The translations under genes were made by a program, and so were the position numbers. Below, piece by piece: positions 1 to 8,171 of a stretch of DNA of 64,000 nt; position 1 is the first letter of the stretch; each line of letters opens with the position of its first letter. Source of the DNA: Phormidium tanganyikae FI6-MK23 (GTDB lineage: Bacteria > Cyanobacteriota > Cyanobacteriia > Leptolyngbyales > Leptolyngbyaceae); assembly GCA_019359175.1 (NCBI GenBank), contig JAHHHU010000002.1, positions 62,001-126,000 on the forward strand, read 5' to 3'. The notes beneath the pieces are model-generated. The model had not been told where the DNA came from. It did no database searches and saw only the letters and a list, made by a program, of their open reading frames with translations.

Positions 1-813
1 TCGGTCGGTGATTTGTTTGTTGGGTCGGTGATTCCGGGTCTGATGATGGCAGGAGCGTTTGCGCTGCACGTTTTGATCTCAGCTTGGATTCGACCGGATA
101 TTGCGCCTGCACTGCCGGAAGCGGTGCGAAAAGAGTTTGGTGGAAAAGGATTTCTCAAGCGCGTGTTTAATGCGATCGTGCCTCCTTTGAGTCTAATTCT
201 GCTTGTTCTCGGCAGTATCTTTTTCGGATATGCTACACCGACCGAAGCGGGCGCAGTCGGAAGCTTAGGTGCGATCGTCTTAGCGCTTTTAAATCGTCAA
301 CTGAGTTGGAAATCACTCAAAACCGTGTGTGATGTGACCTTGCGAAATACCAGCATGGTCGTGTTTATTTTGTTTGGCTCAACGGCGTTTAGTTTGGTGT
401 TTCGGGGATTGGATGGCGATCGCTTTGTGTTCGATGTGTTGACAAACTTACCCGGTGAAGAATTTGGATTTTTGCTTGTCAGTATGTTGGTCGTGTTTTT
501 GTTGGGATTTTTTATTGATTTCTTCGAGATTTGTTTTATTGTGATTCCCTTATTTGTGCCTGTAGCACGACAGTTAAATCTCGATTTAGTTTGGTATGGG
601 GTCGTTTTGGGCGCGAATTTACAGACTTCTTTTCTCACGCCTCCGTTTGGATTTGCGCTGTTTTATCTCCGCAGTGTGGCTCCCGAAAGTGTCACGACTG
701 CCGACATTTACAAAGGCGTAATTCCGTTTATTTTGCTGCAATTGTTAGTGTTGATTTTGATTATTCTGTTTCCGGGAATTGTGGGATTTTTGCCGTCGAT
801 AGCGAAAACATAA
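1..813 (+). CDS. TRAP transporter large permease subunit (DctM-like), 3' part
   Basis: This is the C-terminal part (about 270 residues of a usual 430-450) of the large membrane subunit of a tripartite ATP-independent periplasmic transporter, which imports organic acids or related solutes using a sodium gradient. The frame is open from base 1, so the true start lies outside the window; the TTG at 13 is not a start. Several long hydrophobic segments alternate with short loops. Family signatures visible are the GYATPTEAGAVG loop, the membrane motif FFIDFFEICFIVIP and the late SFLTPPFGFALFYLRS motif, which resemble the mannitol/chloroaromatic branch of DctM. The small DctQ and periplasmic DctP subunits are not in the window and presumably lie upstream. 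The substrate cannot be told from this subunit. Confidence 0.93.
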   Translation, partial: SVGDLFVGSVIPGLMMAGAFALHVLISAWIRPDIAPALPEAVRKEFGGKGFLKRVFNAIVPPLSLILLVLGSIFFGYATPTEAGAVGSLGAIVLALLNRQLSWKSLKTVCDVTLRNTSMVVFILFGSTAFSLVFRGLDGDRFVFDVLTNLPGEEFGFLLVSMLVVFLLGFFIDFFEICFIVIPLFVPVARQLNLDLVWYGVVLGANLQTSFLTPPFGFALFYLRSVAPESVTTADIYKGVIPFILLQLLVLILIILFPGIVGFLPSIAKT

Positions 814-828
814 GCAAGAATCCCAAAC

Positions 829-1617
829 TTAGATTTCTTCTGGATCAATTCCCATTTCTCTCAATTTGGCAGCTAAACGATCGGCTCGTTGCTTTTCCTG
901 TTCGGCTCGTTCATCTCCGGTTGGCAAAAGGTTTCCATCTAGATCCCACCAGCGCAACCAAGGTAGATCCTGATTGGCTTCACGTCCCTGCCAAATTCCT
1001 AACTCAACCCCGATCGCTGAAATGGGATAATGCCCACGCCGATTCGGAGCAAGCTTGCAGTAATGGTTGCCCACGAGTTCGTAAACTTCGACCGCTGCCT
1101 TCTCGACCTCGTAAATAGCATAAAAGGGAATCCGAATCGCCTGTTCGTACACCCAAAATTTACCCGCTTTTGAGTCATCTCCGGTAAATGGAGAAGTCGC
1201 ATCGCGTTCCTCAGAGCCATCACCTGAGACGAACTCGATCGCAATTAATGGCGCGACGATTTCCTTCCACATCACATACGATCGCCGCATTTTCCCATTC
1301 AGCAACGCCGGGACATTCGGCACATAGAACCAGTCGGGCGCTTCTGCACCCCGTTCAGGCGGATCAATCAATCGCCAGTAAATGCCGCAATCTTGACCGA
1401 TACAGTACTGCCCATCTGGATGAATGCGATCGAGCATCGGGCGAATCGAATTGGTTAGTAACAGGCTCTGCGGATGTTCCTGGAAATTTTTCACGAATGT
1501 CCCATCCGACTCCGGTAACTGAGTATGATCTGGCAAAGTTAAGCCAGAAGACTGTGCGGGCGCGTGGGTCGAAGGCATCGTCATCGGCTTCTCCGATCGA
1601 GAGAACATTTGCTTCAT
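829..1617 (-). CDS. Uma2 family (DUF820) putative endonuclease
   Basis: Member of the Uma2/DUF820 family, a PD-(D/E)XK-fold group greatly expanded in cyanobacteria with no firmly established role. The core is seen as APDWFYVPNV, then IEFVSGD, then KFWVYEQAIRIPFYAIYEV, giving the Asp, Glu and Lys expected of the fold. The C-terminus is a charged, probably helical segment (ERAEQEKQRADRLAAKLREM), common in the longer Uma2 forms. The frame can be extended to a TTG at 1650 that overlaps the stop of the upstream CPBP gene, but the ATG at 1617 is preferred; a start at 1608 is also possible. It is probably co-transcribed with the CPBP protease gene. One of three Uma2 proteins in this window; they are not close copies of each other. 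Confidence 0.88.
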   Translation of the reverse strand: MKQMFSRSEKPMTMPSTHAPAQSSGLTLPDHTQLPESDGTFVKNFQEHPQSLLLTNSIRPMLDRIHPDGQYCIGQDCGIYWRLIDPPERGAEAPDWFYVPNVPALLNGKMRRSYVMWKEIVAPLIAIEFVSGDGSEERDATSPFTGDDSKAGKFWVYEQAIRIPFYAIYEVEKAAVEVYELVGNHYCKLAPNRRGHYPISAIGVELGIWQGREANQDLPWLRWWDLDGNLLPTGDERAEQEKQRADRLAAKLREMGIDPEEI

Positions 1618-1646
1618 TTTAAGCGGTCTCCAGTCGGTCGAACGAC

Positions 1647-2498
1647 TCAAAGCGATCTCATAATTACAAATCCCGTTGCTAGCAGAAATAATAATCCCAA
1701 CAGTCCAGCTAAGGGCTTACGATCGACTCCCGTTAACCATTCCGGGGCAGCTTCTTCATACCTGACAATCTCCGCTGCATCCAAACTCGAAATCATCCAA
1801 ATCCAGCCCGCGTGAAGACCCCAAGCAAGTCCAATACTGTTTTGATCTTGCACAAATGCCAAACACAGAACAACGCCCATCAGCGTTAATCCAGGTAATT
1901 GTGGAATATTTTCTTTGCCTTCCCAAATCAGATGAAGCGCTGCAAAAATCACGCTGGATACGATCGCACCAACCCAAAAATCAGAAGCCAACTGACCAAA
2001 AAAGAATCCTCGAAACACCAATTCCTCAGTGAATCCAATCCAGAGTCCGAGTAACAGCGTGGGTAAACTTGCCGCGAACCATTTGCCCCAATTTTCGGTT
2101 CTCCAATGAATCCAACCGAACGTCGTTTGCACCCCGAATAAAATTAGAATTCCGATCGTACCAATTCCCAATCCGATCCCTGCCGAAACGAAAAGATCAG
2201 TATCCAAACTGATACCAAACGTCGAAAAAGGAACTTGCTTTAGAACAGCACTGCCCCACAAAATCAGCGGGGAGATCGCATAAAGTGAAGCGACGAGCGG
2301 CAGTTTTTGTTGCAGTTCTAGGGGAGCGAAAGGTTTCCACTTTACCGCGATCGAGATTGGAATTGCGATCGGCAACCAAGCCAATCCCCAAATTAAAAAA
2401 AAGAATCCTATCTGAACCCATGAGGACGTTTGTGCGAAAGCGTTAACAAACGTGGCTGCATCGATCGAGATAGGAAACAAATTCATGATCAAATTCAA
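1647..2498 (-). CDS. CPBP family intramembrane glutamic protease
   Basis: A 283-residue polytopic membrane protein of the CPBP (Abi/CAAX protease and bacteriocin-processing) family. It has about seven hydrophobic segments. The catalytic motifs are present: E158-E159 with R163 in TEELVFRGFF, His189 in AALHLIWE and His229 in GLHAGWIW. Family members cleave substrates within the membrane; in bacteria they often act in bacteriocin immunity or on unknown substrates, and many copies are typical for cyanobacteria. The gene lies 14 bp downstream of the cyAbrB1 gene and directly upstream of a Uma2 gene on the same strand, so the three may form one transcript. The substrate is unknown. Confidence 0.9.
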   Translation of the reverse strand: MNLIMNLFPISIDAATFVNAFAQTSSWVQIGFFFLIWGLAWLPIAIPISIAVKWKPFAPLELQQKLPLVASLYAISPLILWGSAVLKQVPFSTFGISLDTDLFVSAGIGLGIGTIGILILFGVQTTFGWIHWRTENWGKWFAASLPTLLLGLWIGFTEELVFRGFFFGQLASDFWVGAIVSSVIFAALHLIWEGKENIPQLPGLTLMGVVLCLAFVQDQNSIGLAWGLHAGWIWMISSLDAAEIVRYEEAAPEWLTGVDRKPLAGLLGLLFLLATGFVIMRSL

Positions 2499-2512
2499 TA
2501 GAAGAAGAGCGA

Positions 2513-2926
2513 TTACTTTGTCTCTTCTACGACCACTGTGCTATTTTTGCTGGCTTTATCGCCATCAAGCTGAATCAAATGAATGTGCTTATAGCCGAGT
2601 TTAATTTCAAACTCATCGCCGGGCTTTAAACCCATTGCTTTTGTATAAGCGGCTCCAATGACAATTTGCCCATTTTGATGGACACTCACTCGATAAGTCG
2701 GTTCGCGTCCTCGACCATCTTTTGTGCCTTCTGGGTCGAGAGGAAGACCTTTCGCCACCAGCAAAGCATCATAAAAATCGGTCAAATTGACGCGCGTTTG
2801 GTTGTTCTTCGTGACGGTGTAATAGCCACATCGCTTTGCCGTTTCTCGACGGGGCAGATGTGACAGTTCTTTTACTTTTTGAAGTAATGCCTTTCCCGTT
2901 AACGGGGTGGTTGCAGGTTCAGTCAT
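2513..2926 (-). CDS. cyanobacterial AbrB-like transcription regulator (cyAbrB1 type)
   Basis: A 137-residue protein with the cyanobacteria-specific arrangement: an N-terminal region (GKALLQKVKELSHLPRRE, CGYY, FYDALLVAKG) followed by an AbrB-type swapped-hairpin DNA-binding domain near the C-terminus (YRVSVHQNGQIVIGAAYT, GLKPGDEFEI). These are DNA-binding global regulators linked in model cyanobacteria to carbon/nitrogen balance and cell division. The KVKELSHLPRRE and CGYYTV text matches the cyAbrB1 clade (Synechocystis sll0359, Anabaena CalA) better than cyAbrB2; this is from memory of the families. It is the first gene of a leftward run with a CPBP protease and a Uma2 protein. The ATG at 2926 is well placed and gives the full family length. 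Confidence 0.92.
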   Translation of the reverse strand: MTEPATTPLTGKALLQKVKELSHLPRRETAKRCGYYTVTKNNQTRVNLTDFYDALLVAKGLPLDPEGTKDGRGREPTYRVSVHQNGQIVIGAAYTKAMGLKPGDEFEIKLGYKHIHLIQLDGDKASKNSTVVVEETK

Positions 2927-3347
2927 CTGCTACAGAATATCCCTACAATTTCTGAAATGGGTATTAGCGTCAATCTTAAATGTTTGACTTAGTAAAATAT
3001 ATCCCTAAACGCTTGTTTTTGCACAGTGACTTAGAATTATTCGCCTTAGTATTAATCTTTTTAATTAAATCTTGCGGTTATCTGAGGTGTGCTTCTCGAT
3101 CGCAATTTATTGAAGCAATCGGTTTTCTAAAGAGAGAACAATCCTTTCTCCTCAATGTCAGAAAACAACCAGAGTTATGAAGCAGAAACTCATCGGGTGC
3201 GTAGAAGTTTTAAACAGAAATTCGGCTCGCAATGGTTGCGTAATGCGATCGCTCACCCTTACAGTGGCAATGTTAAACTATGTCTGAATCAGCCGGATGT
3301 AAGCTTCCTGATTTGTATGCTCTTTTTTGGTTTTTGAGGTTGGCAGA
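2927..3347. other. intergenic region without a supported gene
   Basis: 421 bp between the divergent cyAbrB1 and sdhB genes. Two short open frames (2980-3180 and 3155-3337, both +) have no recognisable domain, no good ribosome binding site and atypical composition, so I do not call them. The region is AT-rich and must hold the promoters for both flanking genes. The sdhB ribosome binding site (GAGG at 3336-3339) sits at its right edge. Confidence 0.6.
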
Positions 3348-4337
3348 ATGCAAGTCGTGTTTAAGATTGTGCGGCAAACTGAAAATGCCGCGCCGCGAGT
3401 CGAATCGTACTCGCTAGAGGTAGAACCTGGAAATACGATTCTCGATTGTCTGAACCGGATTAAATGGGAGCAAGACGGAACGCTGGCTTATCGGAAAAAC
3501 TGCCGCAATACGATCTGTGGAAGCTGTTCGATGCGGATCAATGGTCGATCGGCGCTGGCGTGTAAAGAGAATGTCGGGAGCGAGGTAGCTCGATTTGCCC
3601 CCGATGCAGAAGTTCCAGAAATGATGATCGCGCCGCTTGGAAATATGCCTGTGATCAAAGATTTGGTCGTGGATATGTCGAGCTTTTGGGCAAATTTGAA
3701 GGCGGTTGATCCGTATGTGAGTACGGCAGCGCGTCAAGTGCCAGAACGCGAGTTTCTCCAGTCTCCAGCCGAGCGCGACAAGCTGAATCAGACCGGAAAT
3801 TGCATCATGTGTGGCGCGTGCTATTCGGAATGCAATGCGCGCGAAGTCAACCCGAATTTTGTCGGGCCTCATGCGCTGGCGAAAGCGTATCGCATGGTGG
3901 CGGATTCGCGGGATGATTCTACGATCGATCGATTAGAGAAATACAACGAAGGAACAAGCGGCGTATGGGGCTGTACTCGCTGTTATTACTGTAATTCCGT
4001 GTGTCCGATGGAAGTCGCTCCGATGGATCAAATCGGCAAAATTAAGAATGAGATTTTGGATAGCGAAACGGTGGATGAAAGTCGATCGATTCGTCACCGC
4101 AGAGCGCTGATTAATTTGGTCAAACAAGGCGGCTGGATTGATGAACGGCAGTTTGGCTTAAAAGTGGTCGCCAACAACTTCAGAGACTTGCAGGGTTTAA
4201 GCAGTCTTGTCCCGTTGGGATTACGAATGATTGGGCGGCGGAAGTTCCCATTTGGATTTGAGAAATCTGAAGGAACGAAAACGGTACGATCGCTGATTGA
4301 ATCAGTACAAGCATTTGAAGCACAATCAAAAAGCTGA
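3348..4337 (+). CDS. sdhB: succinate dehydrogenase/fumarate reductase iron-sulfur subunit
   Basis: Iron-sulfur subunit of the succinate:quinone oxidoreductase, which passes electrons from the flavoprotein SdhA to quinone at the thylakoid or plasma membrane. The plant-ferredoxin-like N-domain binds [2Fe-2S] through C52, C57, C60 and C72. The C-terminal domain has C152-x2-C155-x2-C158-x3-C162 and C209-x2-C212-x2-C215-x3-C219-P. The second set carries an extra cysteine (C212) compared with the classical enzyme, so the usual [3Fe-4S] centre may be a [4Fe-4S]. The start at 3348 is chosen because GAGG lies 8 bases upstream; a TTG at 3327 is in frame but has no support. At 329 residues it is longer than the roughly 240 of E. 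coli SdhB, mostly through the C-terminal extension. An HLIP gene follows after 10 bp. Confidence 0.93.
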   Translation: MQVVFKIVRQTENAAPRVESYSLEVEPGNTILDCLNRIKWEQDGTLAYRKNCRNTICGSCSMRINGRSALACKENVGSEVARFAPDAEVPEMMIAPLGNMPVIKDLVVDMSSFWANLKAVDPYVSTAARQVPEREFLQSPAERDKLNQTGNCIMCGACYSECNAREVNPNFVGPHALAKAYRMVADSRDDSTIDRLEKYNEGTSGVWGCTRCYYCNSVCPMEVAPMDQIGKIKNEILDSETVDESRSIRHRRALINLVKQGGWIDERQFGLKVVANNFRDLQGLSSLVPLGLRMIGRRKFPFGFEKSEGTKTVRSLIESVQAFEAQSKS

Positions 4338-4347
4338 GTGAACAACT

Positions 4348-4521
4348 ATGACTTCTGAATCTCCCAAACCCGAAACTCAAGAAACTGAGAACAAACCTGC
4401 TTTTGGATGGACAGCTTACGCTGAAGTTATCAACGGACGCTTTGCCATGATCGGCTTTGTCGCCCTGCTAATTTTGCAGTTTGTCACCCGCCAGGATTTC
4501 TTCACTTGGCTTGGATTTTAG
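4348..4521 (+). CDS. high-light-inducible protein (one-helix CAB-like)
   Basis: A 57-residue protein with one membrane helix. It carries the chlorophyll-binding signature of the light-harvesting-like family, AEVINGRFAMIGFVALLI, with the Glu and Asn-Gly-Arg ligand residues intact. HLIPs (also called SCPs) bind chlorophyll and carotenoid, protect photosystem II during assembly and repair, and associate with chlorophyll synthase. The N-terminal 18 residues are polar and Pro/Glu-rich. The ATG at 4348 follows the sdhB stop by only 10 bp, so co-transcription with sdhB is likely. A strong hairpin follows at 4531-4551. Confidence 0.93.
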   Translation: MTSESPKPETQETENKPAFGWTAYAEVINGRFAMIGFVALLILQFVTRQDFFTWLGF

Positions 4522-4525
4522 CCAT

Positions 4526-4556
4526 AAAAAAGAGCGCTGAGATAGCGCTCTCTGTT
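4526..4556. terminator. bidirectional intrinsic terminator between HLIP and ycf66
   Basis: A perfect 8-bp stem, AGAGCGCT (4531-4538) and AGCGCTCT (4544-4551), with a 5-base loop. Read leftward, the stem is followed by six U residues (the A run at 4526-4531), which is a classic terminator for ycf66. Read rightward it is followed by CTGTTTCT, a weaker tail for the sdhB-HLIP transcript. It sits exactly between two convergent genes. Confidence 0.85.
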
Positions 4557-4571
4557 TCTAATTCAGTTCAG

Positions 4572-5276
4572 TTACTCGCCCCAGCCGTCTTTTCGGTTTG
4601 AATCGATCGGGCGATAATCGACATATCCCGCATCGTCGGGCTGGTTGATATCTTCGATCGCATTACTTCGGCGCGGACGAGAGGCATTTTTAGAAGGGTT
4701 GCGACGAGGCGGACGGCTACCGAGATCTTCACGCGGTTCATCGAACGAGGAATCCTCACGACGAGGGCGGGGATTGCGTTGCTGTGCCGGGCCTAAACGG
4801 GGTTCATCAGAGCGAGTCGATCGCGATCGTACTGGGCGATCCTCAAAATCATCTTCACGAGCAGATCGCTTGTTGCGGCTTTCCCGAAGCGGTGTACGAT
4901 TCTCCCGTTCTGCAAAACTGACGCGATAATCGTCCTCAAACTCAGCCTGATAATTTTGGCTGACTGGACGGTCGTTATCCACGATCGGAGTTGTGCGTTT
5001 CGCTTGCTCGGTTGAAATCTGCCGCAGTCTCAAATTCTCAAACACAAAATACACAGAAGCTCCCGTTAGAAGCACCTGTCCAAACTGCATGATCGGGTCA
5101 AAGCGCCAGCCGTAAAAGATCAAAATCAACCCGCAGAGCAACCCGACTGCCGAGAAGAAAATATCGGTATCACGAGCAATTTGCGGACGAAACGATCTCA
5201 CAGCGTAAAGGGAAGCCCCGCCTACAGCTAGGATCATCCCAGAGATGCTTGCTAAATTGAACTGAAAATTAACCAT
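4572..5276 (-). CDS. ycf66: Ycf66 family protein
   Basis: A 234-residue thylakoid-type membrane protein. The N-terminal 85 residues form the conserved Ycf66 domain with three hydrophobic segments (ISGMILAVGGASLYAVRS, IFFSAVGLLCGLILIFYGW, FGQVLLTGASVYFVFENLRL). The rest is a low-complexity tail rich in Arg, Asp, Glu and Ser, which is usual for cyanobacterial Ycf66 and varies in length. The function is unknown; it is found in cyanobacteria and some plastids, so a role linked to photosynthetic membranes is inferred. It lies downstream of psbX on the same strand (194 bp gap) and ends in the terminator at 4531-4551. Confidence 0.92.
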   Translation of the reverse strand: MVNFQFNLASISGMILAVGGASLYAVRSFRPQIARDTDIFFSAVGLLCGLILIFYGWRFDPIMQFGQVLLTGASVYFVFENLRLRQISTEQAKRTTPIVDNDRPVSQNYQAEFEDDYRVSFAERENRTPLRESRNKRSAREDDFEDRPVRSRSTRSDEPRLGPAQQRNPRPRREDSSFDEPREDLGSRPPRRNPSKNASRPRRSNAIEDINQPDDAGYVDYRPIDSNRKDGWGE

Positions 5277-5470
5277 GTCTGGTCTCCAAGGATAAGTCCT
5301 ATGTTAGCGGCTTCTTTCCAATTTCTCCACGAAAATCCCACTTTTGGATAAGCAGAAACCACGAAAACCTCACAGTCTGATCGGCAAGCGCCCAGGCTCT
5401 GAGGTTTAGTTCCAATATAACGGGTCGAATCGAATTGACCAGATTTCTAGTCAAGATTTTGATCGAATCC

Positions 5471-5590
5471 CTAAGAACGCTGAATTTTATCTTTTTGGCT
5501 AACAAAGATGAGAAATGCGGTCGCAGGAATCACAATGATCACAACGCCTGCAAGCAGGCTCAACATAAAATTCATCAAAGAAGGAGTCAT
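5471..5590 (-). CDS. psbX: photosystem II reaction centre protein X
   Basis: A 39-residue single-helix protein. It begins MTPSLMNFMLSLLAG, continues with a hydrophobic helix (VVIIVIPATAFLIF) and ends VSQKDKIQRS, which is the typical cyanobacterial PsbX pattern (MTPSL..NF, IPAT, ISQKDK). PsbX sits at the edge of photosystem II near cytochrome b559 and affects quinone exchange at the QB site. The ATG at 5590 gives exactly the family length. It is divergent from the YggT gene at 5755 and upstream of ycf66. Nothing unusual is seen in the sequence. Confidence 0.95.
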   Translation of the reverse strand: MTPSLMNFMLSLLAGVVIIVIPATAFLIFVSQKDKIQRS

Positions 5591-5754
5591 AGCGGCTCTG
5601 CCTTTATTCACAACGTGCAAGTTATCGTAATTTTAATGGTTTGTTATGTATTTGTATAGCGCAATGGTAGGGGGATTTGTCTAAAGCGAGATGGGGTCGA
5701 TTATCGATAGAATGAAAGGCAGTTACAAAGCTTAAGAATCGACGGTAAAAGTTT

Positions 5755-6039
5755 ATGGATGTTACAACGATCGCGCTTGCCTCTCTCAGTATTCTGCTCG
5801 GTGCGATGACGTTTTTGTTTATCTTTAGAATTGTGCTGACTTGGTATCCCCAAGTGGAGTTGCAGAAGTTTCCGTTTAACTTGGTGCTGATTCCGACGGA
5901 GCCGTTTTTGGCGGTGACTCGGAAATTTATTCAGCCATTGGGCGGCGTGGATATTACGCCGATTGTGTGGGTGGGAGTTTTTAGCTTGCTGCGTGAACTG
6001 TTGTTGGGTCAGCAAGGGATTCTGACGATGATGTTTTAA
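5755..6039 (+). CDS. YggT family protein (Ycf19-like)
   Basis: A 94-residue membrane protein with two long hydrophobic segments, the first at residues 5-28 and the second around 66-85. It has the YggT signatures RIVLTWYPQ and PTEPFLAVTRKFIQPLGGVDITPIVW broken across the middle. Cyanobacterial and plastid members (Ycf19/CCB3 group) are linked to cytochrome b6f maturation or nucleoid distribution, but the role is not settled. The ATG at 5755 is the first in frame. It is transcribed away from psbX and converges on accC with only 1 bp between the two stops. Confidence 0.9.
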   Translation: MDVTTIALASLSILLGAMTFLFIFRIVLTWYPQVELQKFPFNLVLIPTEPFLAVTRKFIQPLGGVDITPIVWVGVFSLLRELLLGQQGILTMMF

Positions 6040-6040
6040 G

Positions 6041-7396
6041 CTATTTGTGATCCGGCATCATCACCTTATCGACGAAGTTCGTATAAATATCGCCTCTCTG
6101 AAATTCTGGTGTTTCGAGAATGCGCTGATGGAAATTGATCGTTGTGGGTAATCCTGTCACGGCACATTCTCTTAAGGCGCGTTTCATTCGCAGAATTGCA
6201 GAAGGTCGATCGTGTCCCCAGACAATTAATTTACCGATTAGCGAATCGTAGTAGGGCGGGATCTCGTAATCGGTGTAGACGTGGGAATCCATCCGCACAC
6301 CGGGGCCGCTTGGAGGCAAGTAGCCGCTGATGCGTCCGGGACTGGGGCGGAAATTGTGATCGGGATCTTCAGCATTGATCCGACATTCGATCGCGTGTCC
6401 CCGCAGTTCGATTTCGTCTTGGGCAAATCGCAGTTGTTCGCCTTGGGCGATGCGAATTTGTTCAGCAATCAAATCGATGCCTGTGATCATTTCGGTGACC
6501 GGATGTTCGACTTGAATCCGGGTATTCATTTCCATGAAATAGAATTCACCCGATTGATCGAGCAAAAATTCCACTGTACCCGCACCAACGTAATCGATCG
6601 ACTTTGCAGCCGCGATCGCAGCGTCTCCCATCCGCTGACGCAACTCAGGTGTGATTGCCGAACTCGGTGCTTCTTCTAAAAGTTTTTGGTGTCGTCGCTG
6701 AATCGAACATTCTCGCTCACCCAAATGCACGACGTTGCCGTAACTATCTGCGAGAATCTGAAACTCAATGTGTCGCGGATTCTGCACAAACTTTTCAACG
6801 TACACACCCGGATTCCCAAACGCCGCTTCAGCTTCTCCTTGTGCCGCGTGAAACAGTTTGCCGAGTTCATCATCGGTTGGAACGAACCGCATTCCTCGAC
6901 CGCCACCGCCCGCCGTTGCTTTGACAATCACGGGATACCCGATCTCTCTTGCAATCTCTCTTGCTTCTTCTTCGCTCTGGACTAATCCCTTACTTCCGGG
7001 AACGGTCGGCACTCCGACTCGCTGCATCGTTTTTTTCGCAGTCGATTTGTCGCCCATCGCTCGAATCGCTTCTGGAGTTGGTCCGATGAATGAAATTTGG
7101 TGATCCGCGCAGATTTCCGCGAACCGAGCGTTTTCCGCCAAAAATCCGTAGCCTGGGTGAATTGCAGTGGCGTTGCGGGTTAGAGCAGCGGCGATAATGT
7201 TGGGAATGTTGAGATAGCTTTTACTGCTGGCAGGTTCGCCAATGCAAACGGCTTCGTCAGCTAACTGAACGTGAAGTGAATTTTTGTCGATCGTGGAATG
7301 CACCGCAACAGTTGCAATTCCTAACTCTTCACAGGTGCGAATGATTCTTAGGGCAATTTCCCCCCGATTTGCAATCAGAATTTTTGAAAAACGCAT
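6041..7396 (-). CDS. accC: acetyl-CoA carboxylase biotin carboxylase subunit
   Basis: The 451-residue biotin carboxylase that uses ATP and bicarbonate to carboxylate the biotin on AccB, the first step of fatty acid synthesis. It starts with [19 protein letters not shown]. The ATP-grasp glycine loop [14 protein letters not shown] is present, as is the active-site block [18 protein letters not shown] and the C-terminal biotin carboxylase domain. Length matches the family (about 450). It is a single gene here; AccB is not adjacent, as is usual in cyanobacteria. Confidence 0.97.
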   Translation of the reverse strand: MRFSKILIANRGEIALRIIRTCEELGIATVAVHSTIDKNSLHVQLADEAVCIGEPASSKSYLNIPNIIAAALTRNATAIHPGYGFLAENARFAEICADHQISFIGPTPEAIRAMGDKSTAKKTMQRVGVPTVPGSKGLVQSEEEAREIAREIGYPVIVKATAGGGGRGMRFVPTDDELGKLFHAAQGEAEAAFGNPGVYVEKFVQNPRHIEFQILADSYGNVVHLGERECSIQRRHQKLLEEAPSSAITPELRQRMGDAAIAAAKSIDYVGAGTVEFLLDQSGEFYFMEMNTRIQVEHPVTEMITGIDLIAEQIRIAQGEQLRFAQDEIELRGHAIECRINAEDPDHNFRPSPGRISGYLPPSGPGVRMDSHVYTDYEIPPYYDSLIGKLIVWGHDRPSAILRMKRALRECAVTGLPTTINFHQRILETPEFQRGDIYTNFVDKVMMPDHK

Positions 7397-7461
7397 ATCA
7401 GTAGCCTAGTTCCGTACATTGTAGGATAAAGCGAATGGGGGTGCATTGCGTAGATTTTTGC

Positions 7462-8151
7462 TCAAGGACAAGAACAGGTTGGAATTTGTCGCATCACCGC
7501 AGGCGCGATCGCACTCCACAAGGGCGTATTGATTCTTGCTGCATCGAGCGCCTCGGCTGACCAAGTATTACAGGTTCGTAATGCAGAGTAATTTCCGGTC
7601 GCAGCATAAAATCCGTCAGTCGTGGCGGCTCCGGGTTTTATGTAAGCTAATTTGCCCTGAGCATCTCGTGCAAAAGACTTCTGAAGAAATCGCACAAAAT
7701 TGAGATATTGTTCTCGATCGAGTCCCACACATTTCACGTCATCAGGTTTTGAACTATAGCCCTGAACATACATCACCGTAGTATTTCCAGGCTTAAATAA
7801 CACTCTGCCAATGTCTAGGGCGTTCATCTGTGACCAGTCTGCAACTTCGGTGTACCAAATACGATCGCCCCATCCCATTTTGAGATAACTGTAGTTCTCA
7901 TTCGTATCGCTGCCGATTTGTTTGAGGTCTATGAACTGTCGCCAGTCGTAAATGCCGTTATCAACAGGCATCAGCAAATTAACGTGCATCGCATCGCCTT
8001 GAACATAGATGCGATACGGCTGATTTTTGCAAGTGGCAGACTGAAACCAGCGGCGCGGGGTAAAAAAGCCGATCGTCAAACTGCTAGCAAGTAACAAAAC
8101 TCCACACAATGCGCCCTTACTGAGACGAGCAAACGCAGTACGATACTTCAT
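7462..8151 (-). CDS. DUF2459 / TIGR02117 family protein, exported or membrane-anchored
   Basis: A 229-residue protein with one N-terminal hydrophobic segment (about residues 14-30), which is either a signal peptide or an anchor. It matches the TIGR02117/DUF2459 family by the pattern HVNLLMPV, YLKMGWGDRIWYTEV and the late RTCNTWSAEALDAA. The conserved Cys-Asn-Thr and the early His recall a papain-like/NlpC-type arrangement, but catalysis has not been shown to my knowledge. The C-terminus is unusually Cys-containing (PTCSCP). It is divergent from the Uma2 gene at 8172, the two starts being only 20 bp apart, so their promoters must overlap the coding ends. Confidence 0.82.
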   Translation of the reverse strand: MKYRTAFARLSKGALCGVLLLASSLTIGFFTPRRWFQSATCKNQPYRIYVQGDAMHVNLLMPVDNGIYDWRQFIDLKQIGSDTNENYSYLKMGWGDRIWYTEVADWSQMNALDIGRVLFKPGNTTVMYVQGYSSKPDDVKCVGLDREQYLNFVRFLQKSFARDAQGKLAYIKPGAATTDGFYAATGNYSALRTCNTWSAEALDAARINTPLWSAIAPAVMRQIPTCSCP

Positions 8152-8171
8152 GAGACTTGAGGATAAACATT

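Noticed and set aside
2980-3337. Two short rightward ORFs upstream of sdhB
   Set aside because: No domain, no ribosome binding site, atypical composition; they lie in an AT-rich promoter region.
5299-5505. Leftward 68-codon ORF downstream of psbX
   Set aside because: It overlaps the 3' end of psbX in another frame and has no recognisable features.
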